From Mycobacterium gastri (lineage in GTDB: Bacteria > Actinomycetota > Actinomycetes > Mycobacteriales > Mycobacteriaceae): DNA of 64,000 bases. Numbering within the stretch: the stretch's first letter is position 1; each line of letters begins with the position of its first letter. Location of the stretch: NCBI RefSeq assembly GCF_002102175.1, contig NZ_LQOX01000109.1:1-64000 (forward strand). Reading direction: 5' to 3'. Both the position numbers and the translations under genes were made by a program. The notes beneath the pieces are model-generated. The model was not told the DNA's origin and made no database searches. It saw nothing but the letters and a program-made list of their open reading frames with translations. Of the stretch, positions 26,592 through 34,001 are shown piece after piece.

Positions 26592-26597
26592 TATAAT
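26592..26597 (+). promoter_or_regulatory. Consensus -10 TATAAT, leaderless promoter
   Basis: Perfect TATAAT ending 7 bases before the A of the ATG at 26605. With the usual 6-7 base spacing, transcription would begin at the start codon itself, so the message would be leaderless. No Shine-Dalgarno is present, in agreement. Confidence 0.6.
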
Positions 26598-26604
26598 ATC
26601 TAGC

Positions 26605-27093
26605 ATGGCTAAACAAGCATATGCGGTGGAAGGTGTCAGCGACGGCGGGCAGCGCGCGCTCACCATCGTTCGCCCGTTCGTCAACCGGTTGCTGCGTACC
26701 CCTTTTGCGGGTTCGGCGGGTAAGCACTTTATGGTGTTGAGCTTCACGGGGCGTAAGACCGGTCGCGGGTATTCGATACCGATAAGTGCCCACTGGTTGG
26801 ATGACGGTCTTTTCGTCCTGACCCGCATGCGATGGAAGAACAACTTCCGCAACGGCGCCACCGCCGAGATCTACTATGACGGCAAGCCGATGACCATGCA
26901 CGGCGAACTCATCGAAGACCGTGCGACCGTCGCCGATCTCGTCCACCGCTGCGCCGAGTCCTATGGGGTCAGGCGCGCGCAACTCATCATCGGATTGAAG
27001 TTCCGCGACAAGCGCATACCCTCAGTCGAGGAGTTCGCCGAGGCGGCCGAACGACTGAAGTGGGCGGTTGTCCGGTTTACCCCGGCCGACTAG
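26605..27093 (+). CDS. Deazaflavin (F420)-dependent nitroreductase-family protein
   Basis: A 162-residue split-barrel protein of the DDN/F420-dependent nitroreductase family. The core reads FMVLSFTGRKTGRGYSIPI, then a strand pair ending in FVLTRMRWKNNFRNGATAEI, corresponding to the G-R-K-S/T-G-x-x-R and W-x-x-N-x-R/x-x-A motifs that bind the cofactor phosphate. Members use F420 to reduce quinones or other hydride acceptors; some activate nitroimidazole prodrugs. No membrane segment is visible. The promoter suggests a leaderless transcript. The upstream WS/DGAT ends 90 bp before. Confidence 0.75.
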   Translation: MAKQAYAVEGVSDGGQRALTIVRPFVNRLLRTPFAGSAGKHFMVLSFTGRKTGRGYSIPISAHWLDDGLFVLTRMRWKNNFRNGATAEIYYDGKPMTMHGELIEDRATVADLVHRCAESYGVRRAQLIIGLKFRDKRIPSVEEFAEAAERLKWAVVRFTPAD

Positions 27094-27182
27094 TGGCGGG
27101 GCATCTCGTGGGTGACAATCCGGCCCCGCGGTCGCCTTGCGATTGCGGTGAGGGCCTCGCACATCCCTGCTGGCCGCCGGCT

Positions 27183-27253
27183 CGTCCCCGCGACACTGCG
27201 GCCACGCAGACGACGCGCCGATGGCGGTCGTCGAGGCTTCAGTCTCGATGAAC
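27183..27253. repeat. Dispersed 71-bp repeat, copy 1
   Basis: About 85% identical to 52707-52777 in the same orientation and exactly the same length without gaps. Both begin CGTCCCCGCGACACTGC and end AGTCTCGATGAAC. On the complementary strand both translate alike in one frame (IET..., ending QCRGD), so it may derive from a coding sequence. Confidence 0.7.
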
Positions 27254-27446
27254 GAGTCTCGATGAACGCGAGCCACGGTGGTCCCAGCGCTGGCTGCACA
27301 TTCGCGCGATTCCGAAGCCAAAGCCGAAGCTGAACTAATCGCGCTCCCATCAGAACCCCAGGGCCACGCAGGGTTTTTCGCTGCTTCGTGTCGCAACGTC
27401 CTGCCCGGCAACGGGTTTGCCGGTCCGAGGCGTTAGTGTGCCATCG

Positions 27447-27688
27447 TCAGAAAGACGCGCGGATCGGTGGCGCGGACCGTGTTCGCGCAGCTTCCTTCAG
27501 CTTTTCGTGCGCCTGCATCGTCAGGTGAGCAAGGTGCGTCGGGTCGTCGATCGCCGCGGCGTTGGCGATGAAGCCGAAATCCATGTTGTCGTGGTAGGAC
27601 GCCAGGGTAGCGTTGAGCCCGATCGAGGCGGCGAGTGCGGAGGTGGGGTAGATTCCACGGGCTAGGGCGACATTCAGAGCCAGGCGCG
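27447..27688 (-). pseudogene. C-terminal fragment of a second WS/DGAT
   Basis: About 75 residues read RGIYPTSALAASIGLNATLA, then SYHDNMDFGFIANAAAIDD and HLTMQAHEKLKEA, ending at a TGA (27449-27447). This is the DUF1298-type C-terminus of an acyltransferase: the S-Y/H-x-x-x-M/L-D-F-G motif is diagnostic. The rest of the gene is missing, replaced upstream by the transposase fragment. Non-functional remnant. Confidence 0.55.
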
Positions 27689-27759
27689 GGCACCAACGCC
27701 TCGATCAGTGCCCGATGCGCATCGGTCAGATTGGATGGATAACGCTTGCTGTCGGCCAC
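27685..27759 (-). pseudogene. N-terminal fragment of an IS5-like transposase
   Basis: The complement reads GTG, then ADSKRYPSNLTDAHRALIEALVPAP, the N-terminal DUF4096 signature of IS5-family transposases (S-D/N-L-T-D-x-x-W-x-x-I-x-P-L). It breaks off after about 25 residues where the acyltransferase fragment begins. No inverted repeats are visible, so the element itself is gone. Confidence 0.65.
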
Positions 27760-28108
27760 CTGGCCACATTGACCGCCTCAATCAATCAATCGATCACCTC
27801 GGTTGCGCAGGAACACCGAGTCGCTTTCCCTACACGTTGTAAAGGCCAACTAGGACTTTCAGCAAACTCTAATATAATCTGCAGCGATAACGTGGGTCTG
27901 TCGCGCTAAATTGGCTGTGGCCGCTAAGCAATCGCTCTGTCGCGCTGCGTGTGACCGCAGCAACGGAGGCGCTTGCCTGATCGCTCCCGGTGAGTCATTC
28001 GAGTAGGATTCTGCTTGCAATTGACTGTGGGAATAGGGTGCTCTTATCCGCTATCGCGAGGGGTGGGTGAGTCGCTAAGCAAGAAACACACGTCGTAATG
28101 CAATTATA
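27760..28108. other. AT-richer intergenic stretch, no gene seen
   Basis: About 350 bp clearly richer in A and T than its surroundings, with many short stops in all frames. It probably contains the promoter of the formyltransferase gene; a TATATT at 28106-28110 is too close to the TTG start to be decisive. Confidence 0.45.
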
Positions 28109-29059
28109 TTGGAGCGTCAGATTTCGGAAACTCCTGCAACTCCCAATGTCGCGCTCATTGTGGGCAGCGATATTGTTAGTCATCTCATAAGTGGCGAAAT
28201 CGCCTGGCGAACAATAGCTGACGGCGGACGGTGCACATTACTTTTTACCCGCACACGGATGCGCAAGAAAGCCCCTGCTCAGCTGCAGCGCTTGTTCTTT
28301 ACCGAGCATGAACTCCTCCAAACGGTGGCCTACCGACACTTTCGGCGTAACCCATTCCCCGGTTCGACTCGGCCGTTTCTCAACACAACTAGTGGCTGGC
28401 GGACCTGCGCCGGCGGAGCGATCAACGCCTACGAGCTTATTGATGTCAACGGTACCCAGACGCACGCACTGCTCGACCGCATCCGACCGGACGTCACGGT
28501 ATCGGTGCGTTGCTATCAGAAATTCAGTCCGGTCACGATCTCCGTGCTTTCCACGAAGCCGTGCCGACCATTCCTCAACCTGCATCCCGGCAGGCTGCCG
28601 TCTTATCGTGGCGTCAATCCTTTTGCATGGTCGATGTTGAACCAGGAGGAATGCGCCGGATGGACCCTTCACCACGTGGACGCCGATTTTGACGCCGGTG
28701 CGATCGTGGACGGGGTCAGGGTCCCGCTGGACTACACCCGATCCGTCCACGAGAATTTGCTCGACTCGGTGCCATGCGCGACGAATCTCGTGTGGTCGGC
28801 TATCCGGACTGCGGCAACCGGAGGGACTCTGGCCAGAATTCCGCAAGACGATGCGGCGGCACGCTACTACAGCTTCCTCGAAAGTGGTGACCTGCATCAG
28901 CTGGAAACGCAAGGAATCAAAATGTGCCGGCCTGAGCGTGTGATTGTGACGGTGCTGAGATTTGCTCGACTAGCCGGGGCTACTCGGGCCAGCATTGCCG
29001 AGCTTGGCACCAAGATGCTCGCGGCCCTAGAAAGTGACTCGGCATGCCTGCGTGACTGA
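28109..29059 (+). CDS. Formyltransferase-family protein
   Basis: A 316-residue protein with the Formyl_trans_N fold. FLNLHPGRLPSYRGVNPF supplies the Asn and His of the catalytic Asn-His-Asp triad, and VDADFDAGAIV supplies the Asp. The domain matches methionyl-tRNA or sugar N-formyltransferases that use 10-formyltetrahydrofolate, but the C-terminal tRNA-binding OB domain of Fmt is not recognisable, so an amino-sugar or amino-acid acceptor is more likely. The TTG start at 28109 is unusual and has no strong ribosome site; a shorter GTG start would be after residue 15. Base composition upstream is lower in GC than neighbouring genes, and it lies between IS remnants and an ESX locus, which suggests gain by transfer. 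Confidence 0.7.
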   Translation: MERQISETPATPNVALIVGSDIVSHLISGEIAWRTIADGGRCTLLFTRTRMRKKAPAQLQRLFFTEHELLQTVAYRHFRRNPFPGSTRPFLNTTSGWRTCAGGAINAYELIDVNGTQTHALLDRIRPDVTVSVRCYQKFSPVTISVLSTKPCRPFLNLHPGRLPSYRGVNPFAWSMLNQEECAGWTLHHVDADFDAGAIVDGVRVPLDYTRSVHENLLDSVPCATNLVWSAIRTAATGGTLARIPQDDAAARYYSFLESGDLHQLETQGIKMCRPERVIVTVLRFARLAGATRASIAELGTKMLAALESDSACLRD

Positions 29060-29154
29060 TGCCCGGTGAGACGATAAATTCTTCATCGAATAGGGCCCCA
29101 ATGGTTTGATAGCCCAGTGCTCACTGAGCATTGGGCTATGCGGATTGAGCGGTT

Positions 29155-29475
29155 CTAACGGCCTGGCGCGGGAGAAGGTGTGGGTGAAGGCTGCGCGTGG
29201 TTAGGTACACCGTGACCGCCGTCCGGAATTTCCATCACCATCGCGGGGTATTCACGCTGATGGTGATGGGGGTCGCTGGCATGTTCGCTGTAGACAGCCA
29301 TGCCAAAGCCTGCGAAGAATATTCCAGCAACGACTACTAGGGTCCCGACGACAACGGTGACCCACGCCGCGGCCTTGAAAATCTTTGGAATCTCCGATTT
29401 TGGTTCGACCATTGTTGGTGCCGGTGCTACTGTCTCAAAAGCTTCACTGATCGGATTCTTGGGTGTTTCAGTCAC
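29155..29475 (-). CDS. Small single-pass membrane protein with His-rich tail
   Basis: A 106-residue protein not assigned to a family. Residues 1-30 are polar, about 33-60 form one transmembrane helix (AAAWVTVVVGTLVVVAGIFF), and the outer tail has DPHHHQREY and GGHGVPNHAQ followed by Pro/Ser repeats. The His clusters could bind metal, but that is only a suggestion. It is transcribed in the same direction as the PE/PPE locus, with 226 bp to the PPE gene upstream, and may or may not be read from it. Confidence 0.6.
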   Translation of the reverse strand: MTETPKNPISEAFETVAPAPTMVEPKSEIPKIFKAAAWVTVVVGTLVVVAGIFFAGFGMAVYSEHASDPHHHQREYPAMVMEIPDGGHGVPNHAQPSPTPSPAPGR

Positions 29476-29701
29476 GAGCCAATTTTAGTCGCATGAACTG
29501 AAAGTAGACTACTCATTCGCGAGGTAATGGCTGTGAGTTGATGAAGGCCAAAAATTTCTGTTTATGATTTCATCGCAGAGATCTTTTAGCGCATTGATAC
29601 TGGTCCTCAGCAAACCGAATTACAGCAGTTTGGGAAGATCTTTCGTCGATCAATGCTCGTAATGTTGGATTAACCAGCACGAGAGCCGGAGAACAAATCC
29701 G

Positions 29702-30961
29702 CTACACTCCAGCAGCCGCCGCCGGCTGCGGATGCCAGGTGGCCGGCAACATCGGCACCTGCGCGCCATCACCGAACTCGGCACCTCGTACGGTGGCCAA
29801 CCCACCAGCCTGCACCCCGGCCCCTTGTTCGGCAGTGCCGGCAAATCCTAATGACCCAGCACCCAGGTGGCTGGCCGTCGCCGACACCAACTGCGACTGC
29901 GACACCACCGCCGACACGCCCGCCACCGGCTCCACCGCAGCGACTTGCGTGGCCGCCACCGGAGTTGCCGCAGCCATAGCCGTCAATGGTGCGGTCGCGG
30001 TGGTCAGTCCCACCAACGGCACGCCCGGGACACCGGCGATCTGGGGGGCAACACCGCCAGCCAACATCCCGGCTAGCAGGGGAGAGAAACCCAAGAGATT
30101 CCCGATCACCCACTCAAGCAGGATCTTTAGCAGACCGAAGTACCCGTAGGCCAGGAAGTACGCGACCAGCAAGCAATTGATACCAAACTGGATGAATAGC
30201 GGAGCATCTTCGATTAATTGGAGCACCAGCCCAATTACGTTAAGACTCAAGACATCTAATGCCAGCCAAAGCACCGCCCATCCGAGCGGAATGAGCTCCG
30301 ACAGCAATGTCGGAAGTACTTCCCACAGCAGCCGGCCTACATAGTCCAGAAGCTCGGTGATTTGTTGCCATGGGAAGGGTGTGAGGGTGGTTTGGGCGAT
30401 GGTGGTGGCGATGGTGCTGCCGGGTTTGGTGATGATGGGTGCGGGGGTGGTGTGAGGGGTGGTGACTAGTGCGGTGGTGGTGATTGCTTGGTAGGCGCTC
30501 ATGGTGGTGGCGGCTTGGATCCACATGCGTAGGTAGTCGGCTTCGTTGAGCGCGATGGGGATGGTGTTGATGCCGAAGAAGTTGGTGGCCAGCAAGACCG
30601 CGTGGGTGGCGTGGTTGGCGGCCAGCTCACCTAGTGTCGGCATCGCTGCTAGGGCGCTGATGTAGGCCGTTGCGGCGGTTTCGTGGACCGCGGCGGCGGC
30701 GGCGCTGTCGGCGCTGGCTTGGGTCAACCACGCCAGATACGGCAGGTAGGCCGCCGCGCAGATCTGGGCGCTGAGACCGTGCCAGGCCACGGCTTCCATC
30801 CCGGCCAGTACGGTGGTGAGTTCTTCTGCTACGGCGGCATATTCGGCGCTGAGCGACGACCATTGTGTGGCGGCTCCGATCAGCGGGGCCGGCCCGGGTC
30901 CGGCGCTGAGCAGCGCTGAATGTATCTCTGGTGGGGAAGCCATCCAGACCGGTGCGCTCAC
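29702..30961 (-). CDS. PPE family protein (PPE46/PPE4-like)
   Basis: A 419-residue PPE protein, the last gene of PE-PPE-Esx-Esx-PE-PPE. The 180-residue PPE domain begins [10 protein letters not shown], has the WxG turn AWHGLSA, and [19 protein letters not shown], which resembles the ESX-3 PPE4 subfamily. A hydrophobic middle (about 195-300) and a Gly/Ala-rich tail ending [10 protein letters not shown] follow. It should fold with the co-translated PE protein (ATGA overlap, 30958-30961) and be exported by type VII secretion, probably ESX-3. Its first 163 residues are identical to those of the second PPE, while the middle differs, as expected after gene conversion. The position matches PPE46 (Rv3018c). 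Confidence 0.85.
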   Translation of the reverse strand: MSAPVWMASPPEIHSALLSAGPGPAPLIGAATQWSSLSAEYAAVAEELTTVLAGMEAVAWHGLSAQICAAAYLPYLAWLTQASADSAAAAAVHETAATAYISALAAMPTLGELAANHATHAVLLATNFFGINTIPIALNEADYLRMWIQAATTMSAYQAITTTALVTTPHTTPAPIITKPGSTIATTIAQTTLTPFPWQQITELLDYVGRLLWEVLPTLLSELIPLGWAVLWLALDVLSLNVIGLVLQLIEDAPLFIQFGINCLLVAYFLAYGYFGLLKILLEWVIGNLLGFSPLLAGMLAGGVAPQIAGVPGVPLVGLTTATAPLTAMAAATPVAATQVAAVEPVAGVSAVVSQSQLVSATASHLGAGSLGFAGTAEQGAGVQAGGLATVRGAEFGDGAQVPMLPATWHPQPAAAAGV

Positions 30962-31286
30962 ATTGCACCGCCGGCGAGGCCGTAGGTCAGTGCTGCTGCG
31001 CTATCGCCGGCGGCGTAGCTGATCCCGGCGGTACCCAGGCCGACGCCGGAGCGGGTCAGCTCTTCGACTCCTTCGGTGGCCACCCCTACATGCTCGAGAC
31101 CGCAAGCGCTTAAGCCGGCCGCGGTGCTCAACGACACCGGATCGGCCGCCGGTGCCACCACCGCGGAAATCATCGGCGCGGCAGCGGCATGCGCGGCCGC
31201 CAGCCGAGCGCTGAACGCCTCGACCGCGGCAGCCGCGCCCGCCAAGCCTTCAGGAACCACCCACAACGTCACCGCCACAACCCCTT
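30468..31286. repeat. 0.82-kb near-identical duplicate, copy A
   Basis: Matches 32861-33679 at a constant offset of 2393 bp, covering the whole PE gene and the first part of the PPE gene. I see two mismatches (near 31157 and 31179). Flanks diverge sharply at both ends. Confidence 0.85.
30958..31278 (-). CDS. PE family protein (PE27A-position)
   Basis: A 106-residue PE protein: VVPEGLAG near the N-terminus, the WXG-like helical hairpin, and the C-terminal YxxxD export signal YAAGD (about residue 88). It pairs with the downstream PPE, whose ATG overlaps its stop. The GTG start at 31278 is used because the same codon heads its twin. It is amino-acid identical to the PE at 33351-33671. In H37Rv the syntenic PE27A is only a stub, so this copy is the intact form of that slot. 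Confidence 0.9.
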   Translation of the reverse strand: MAVTLWVVPEGLAGAAAAVEAFSARLAAAHAAAAPMISAVVAPAADPVSLSTAAGLSACGLEHVGVATEGVEELTRSGVGLGTAGISYAAGDSAAALTYGLAGGAM

Positions 31287-31419
31287 GCTACGAACGTCAG
31301 TCACTGCACGTTTCATAGGCGACAATGCACCACTGCAATATTATCATACTGCTGGATTGTCGAGCGTTCGGCAGAGGCGATTGACAACCAGCTCACCGAC
31401 ACGTTGCCTTCGCAGGGGG

Positions 31420-31710
31420 TCAAGCTCCCCATTTGGCGGCTTCGGCGATGTCGCGGGCGCTCATCGCCAACGTGTTGGACTCATGAGTGGAGGCCATCGA
31501 GTGATAGGCGCGCACCAAGTCCTGCATGGCGTCATTCCACTGGGCCTGCCAGCCCTGATACGTCATTCCGGTGTTACCCTGCCACGCATTGGACAGTGCG
31601 GATTGTTCGCTAGCGATATCGGCACCCAGGCCCTGCAGCGTTCCCGCGTATCCCGACATATCCCCGGCGTGACCCAACATCGCCGCGTAGTTGTACATGA
31701 TTTGTGACAT
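31420..31710 (-). CDS. esxR: EsxH-like WXG100 protein (EsxR position)
   Basis: A 96-residue protein almost identical to TB10.4/EsxH through its length: [12 protein letters not shown]-type start (here YAAML), the WXG turn NAWQGNTG and the end [12 protein letters not shown]. It forms a heterodimer with the EsxG-like partner just upstream and would be secreted by ESX-3, where EsxG-EsxH serves iron and zinc acquisition and host interaction. The ATG at 31710 is preferred; GTG 31713 lies one codon before. Being in the second, non-ESX-3-core cluster, it corresponds to EsxR (Rv3019c). The symbol is by synteny. Confidence 0.88.
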   Translation of the reverse strand: MSQIMYNYAAMLGHAGDMSGYAGTLQGLGADIASEQSALSNAWQGNTGMTYQGWQAQWNDAMQDLVRAYHSMASTHESNTLAMSARDIAEAAKWGA

Positions 31711-31751
31711 CACAAATTCCTTTCAAGAATTAGTTAGTAGAGGTGATCGAC

Positions 31752-32045
31752 TCAGAAACCGGTGTAGCTCGACGCCGCAGCAGCGTCGGCAGCCACATAA
31801 GTCCCGGCAGCATCACCGAGATTGGCCTGTGCGATATCCAGCAAGGCGTTGACCTTGCCCGCCGCCTCGACGAACCTCGCGTGCGCGGCCTGAAATGCCG
31901 CGGCCGATTCGCCCTGATGAAACGCCTGCGCCGACATCGCCGACTGCTCGGCAGAACCGATCGTGTGACGCATCAGCCCGGCCTTGGCGGCAAACGCCGA
32001 CTGCGACGCGACCAACTGCGGGATGTGGGCATCCAACAAGCTCAC
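31752..32045 (-). CDS. esxS: EsxG-like WXG100 protein (EsxS position)
   Basis: A 97-residue EsxG-type protein: SLLDAHIPQLVASQSAFAAK start, HQGESAAAF in place of a strict WXG as in EsxG itself, and the end DAAAASSYTGF carrying the C-terminal tail. It pairs with the EsxH-like protein (38 bp downstream). The GTG start at 32045 is used. The PPE gene ends 49 bp upstream, all in one direction. By position and sequence it corresponds to EsxS (Rv3020c); ESX-3 is the expected exporter. Confidence 0.88.
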   Translation of the reverse strand: MSLLDAHIPQLVASQSAFAAKAGLMRHTIGSAEQSAMSAQAFHQGESAAAFQAAHARFVEAAGKVNALLDIAQANLGDAAGTYVAADAAAASSYTGF

Positions 32046-32094
32046 AACATATCTCCTGTCTACTTGATCTTTCTGACAATCCGGCCGTGATACA

Positions 32095-33354
32095 TCACAC
32101 CGCGACCGGGACTAATCCGCTATCCGCTAGTGTTGCAACCAAATCCGGATGCCAAGTGGCCGGCAACATCGGCACCTGCGCGGCATCGCCGAACTCGACA
32201 CCCCGCATGGCTGCCAGCCCGCCAGCCTGTACCCCAGCTCCGTGTTGGACCGTGCCAGCAAACCCCAATGCACCCTGGTGCCCGGCTGTTACCGACACCA
32301 ATTGCGCCGGCGACACCGCGCCGATGCCCGCCGCCGGCTCCGTCGCGGCGACTTCGGCAGCGGCCACCGGCGCTATCGCAGCCATACCCGTCACTGAAGC
32401 GGCCGCACTCGAAGCAGCAGAACTTGGCGACGCCAATGCCGCAGCCGCCGCGGGCGTCAAAGTCGGCCCGATCAAAGCGAAGTTTCCGATGATCCAGTCA
32501 ATCACTATTCCGAGGACATGTAGGGGAGCAACAAAAGGTACCAGCACGGCTGAGATTCCGAAGACCGGAGTTGCGACCAACCAGAACACGGCTGCAAAGG
32601 CGAGATATTCCGCAAGAGTGACATTGCCCGCAAAAAGCGATAGAGCAGCTCCAATAAAGAGAAGCGGCACAACCCAGATCGTGAGGAGAAGAGCCCAAAA
32701 GGCGACAATATAGAGGGGCTCCAACAGGATGGCTAGGCCAATATATTCGAGGATCTCCCACAACGGGAAGGGTGTGAGGGTGGTTTGGGCGGCGGTGGCG
32801 GCGATGGTGCCGGCGGGTTTGATGATGGCTGGTGCGGGGGTGATGTGTGGGGCGCCGGCCAGTGCGGTGGTGGTGATTGCTTGGTAGGCGCTCATGGTGG
32901 TGGCGGCTTGGATCCACATGCGTAGGTAGTCGGCTTCGTTGAGCGCGATGGGGATGGTGTTGATGCCGAAGAAGTTGGTGGCCAGCAAGACCGCGTGGGT
33001 GGCGTGGTTGGCGGCCAGCTCACCTAGTGTCGGCATCGCTGCTAGGGCGCTGATGTAGGCCGTTGCGGCGGTTTCGTGGACCGCGGCGGCGGCGGCGCTG
33101 TCGGCGCTGGCTTGGGTCAACCACGCCAGATACGGCAGGTAGGCCGCCGCGCAGATCTGGGCGCTGAGACCGTGCCAGGCCACGGCTTCCATCCCGGCCA
33201 GTACGGTGGTGAGTTCTTCTGCTACGGCGGCATATTCGGCGCTGAGCGACGACCATTGTGTGGCGGCTCCGATCAGCGGGGCCGGCCCGGGTCCGGCGCT
33301 GAGCAGCGCTGAATGTATCTCTGGTGGGGAAGCCATCCAGACCGGTGCGCTCAC
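32095..33354 (-). CDS. PPE family protein (PPE47/48-like, unsplit)
   Basis: A 419-residue PPE protein with the same N-terminal domain as its twin (identical through about residue 163) but a different hydrophobic middle (about 195-290, [20 protein letters not shown]) and tail. It overlaps the PE gene by ATGA. In H37Rv the matching slot holds PPE47 and PPE48, which I recall as pieces of one gene broken by a frameshift; here the frame is whole. It is an expected ESX-3-type substrate with its PE partner. Confidence 0.85.
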   Translation of the reverse strand: MSAPVWMASPPEIHSALLSAGPGPAPLIGAATQWSSLSAEYAAVAEELTTVLAGMEAVAWHGLSAQICAAAYLPYLAWLTQASADSAAAAAVHETAATAYISALAAMPTLGELAANHATHAVLLATNFFGINTIPIALNEADYLRMWIQAATTMSAYQAITTTALAGAPHITPAPAIIKPAGTIAATAAQTTLTPFPLWEILEYIGLAILLEPLYIVAFWALLLTIWVVPLLFIGAALSLFAGNVTLAEYLAFAAVFWLVATPVFGISAVLVPFVAPLHVLGIVIDWIIGNFALIGPTLTPAAAAALASPSSAASSAAASVTGMAAIAPVAAAEVAATEPAAGIGAVSPAQLVSVTAGHQGALGFAGTVQHGAGVQAGGLAAMRGVEFGDAAQVPMLPATWHPDLVATLADSGLVPVAV

Positions 33355-33679
33355 ATTGCACCGCCGGCGAGGCCGTAGGTCAGTGCTGCTGCGCTATCGC
33401 CGGCGGCGTAGCTGATCCCGGCGGTACCCAGGCCGACGCCGGAGCGGGTCAGCTCTTCGACTCCTTCGGTGGCCACCCCTACATGCTCGAGACCGCAAGC
33501 GCTTAAGCCGGCCGCGGTGCTCAACGACACCGGATCGGCCGCCGGTGCAACCACCGCGGAAATCATCGGTGCGGCAGCGGCATGCGCGGCCGCCAGCCGA
33601 GCGCTGAACGCCTCGACCGCGGCAGCCGCGCCCGCCAAGCCTTCAGGAACCACCCACAACGTCACCGCCACAACCCCTT
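32861..33679. repeat. 0.82-kb near-identical duplicate, copy B
   Basis: Partner of 30468-31286. Identity begins inside the PPE coding sequence and ends 8 bp upstream of the PE start, where the two promoter regions become unrelated. Confidence 0.85.
33351..33671 (-). CDS. PE family protein (PE29-position)
   Basis: A 106-residue PE protein, first gene of the PE-PPE-esxG/H-like-PE-PPE row. VVPEGLAG and YAAGD export motif as in its twin at 30958-31278, with which it is identical in protein sequence. The GTG at 33671 is used; a longer frame back to 33722 adds 17 residues without PE character. Promoter expected in the 330 bp upstream. Confidence 0.9.
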   Translation of the reverse strand: MAVTLWVVPEGLAGAAAAVEAFSARLAAAHAAAAPMISAVVAPAADPVSLSTAAGLSACGLEHVGVATEGVEELTRSGVGLGTAGISYAAGDSAAALTYGLAGGAM

Positions 33680-34001
33680 TCGATGGATCTCCCAGCGAAA
33701 CTGGCCCGGCGCAGCATTCCACCGAGCAGTACGACTGTATTGAATCAGATACAACTGCATTGGCCTACAGTTGCATGCGGCAACTGTGTGTGTCAACCCC
33801 CCAGTTTCCGTTCAGCTACCCGACTGTTGCGGCTGTACGGCCCGACGGGTTCGCACTGCATCCAGACAACGCGGGGAGTGAGCCGCTGATGTCGAGCTGA
33901 TGCTGGCTGTGGCCGTGGTGTTGTGACACAGCTCAGACTCGTTATGATCGATTGTCTGGCAAGGCAACTGGACCTGAGCCAGCGCAGACCACCTGCCCTG
34001 C
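33680..34001. other. Upstream region of the PE/PPE-Esx operon, no gene
   Basis: About 320 bp between the kinase gene end and the first PE gene, both leftward. It should contain the operon promoter; I cannot point to an IdeR or Zur box, which would be expected if it followed ESX-3 control. Confidence 0.4.

Noticed and set aside
30683-33312. Twin rightward 78-codon frames opposite the two PE-PPE pairs
   Set aside because: They are identical only because the underlying tracts are duplicated; they are antisense shadows.
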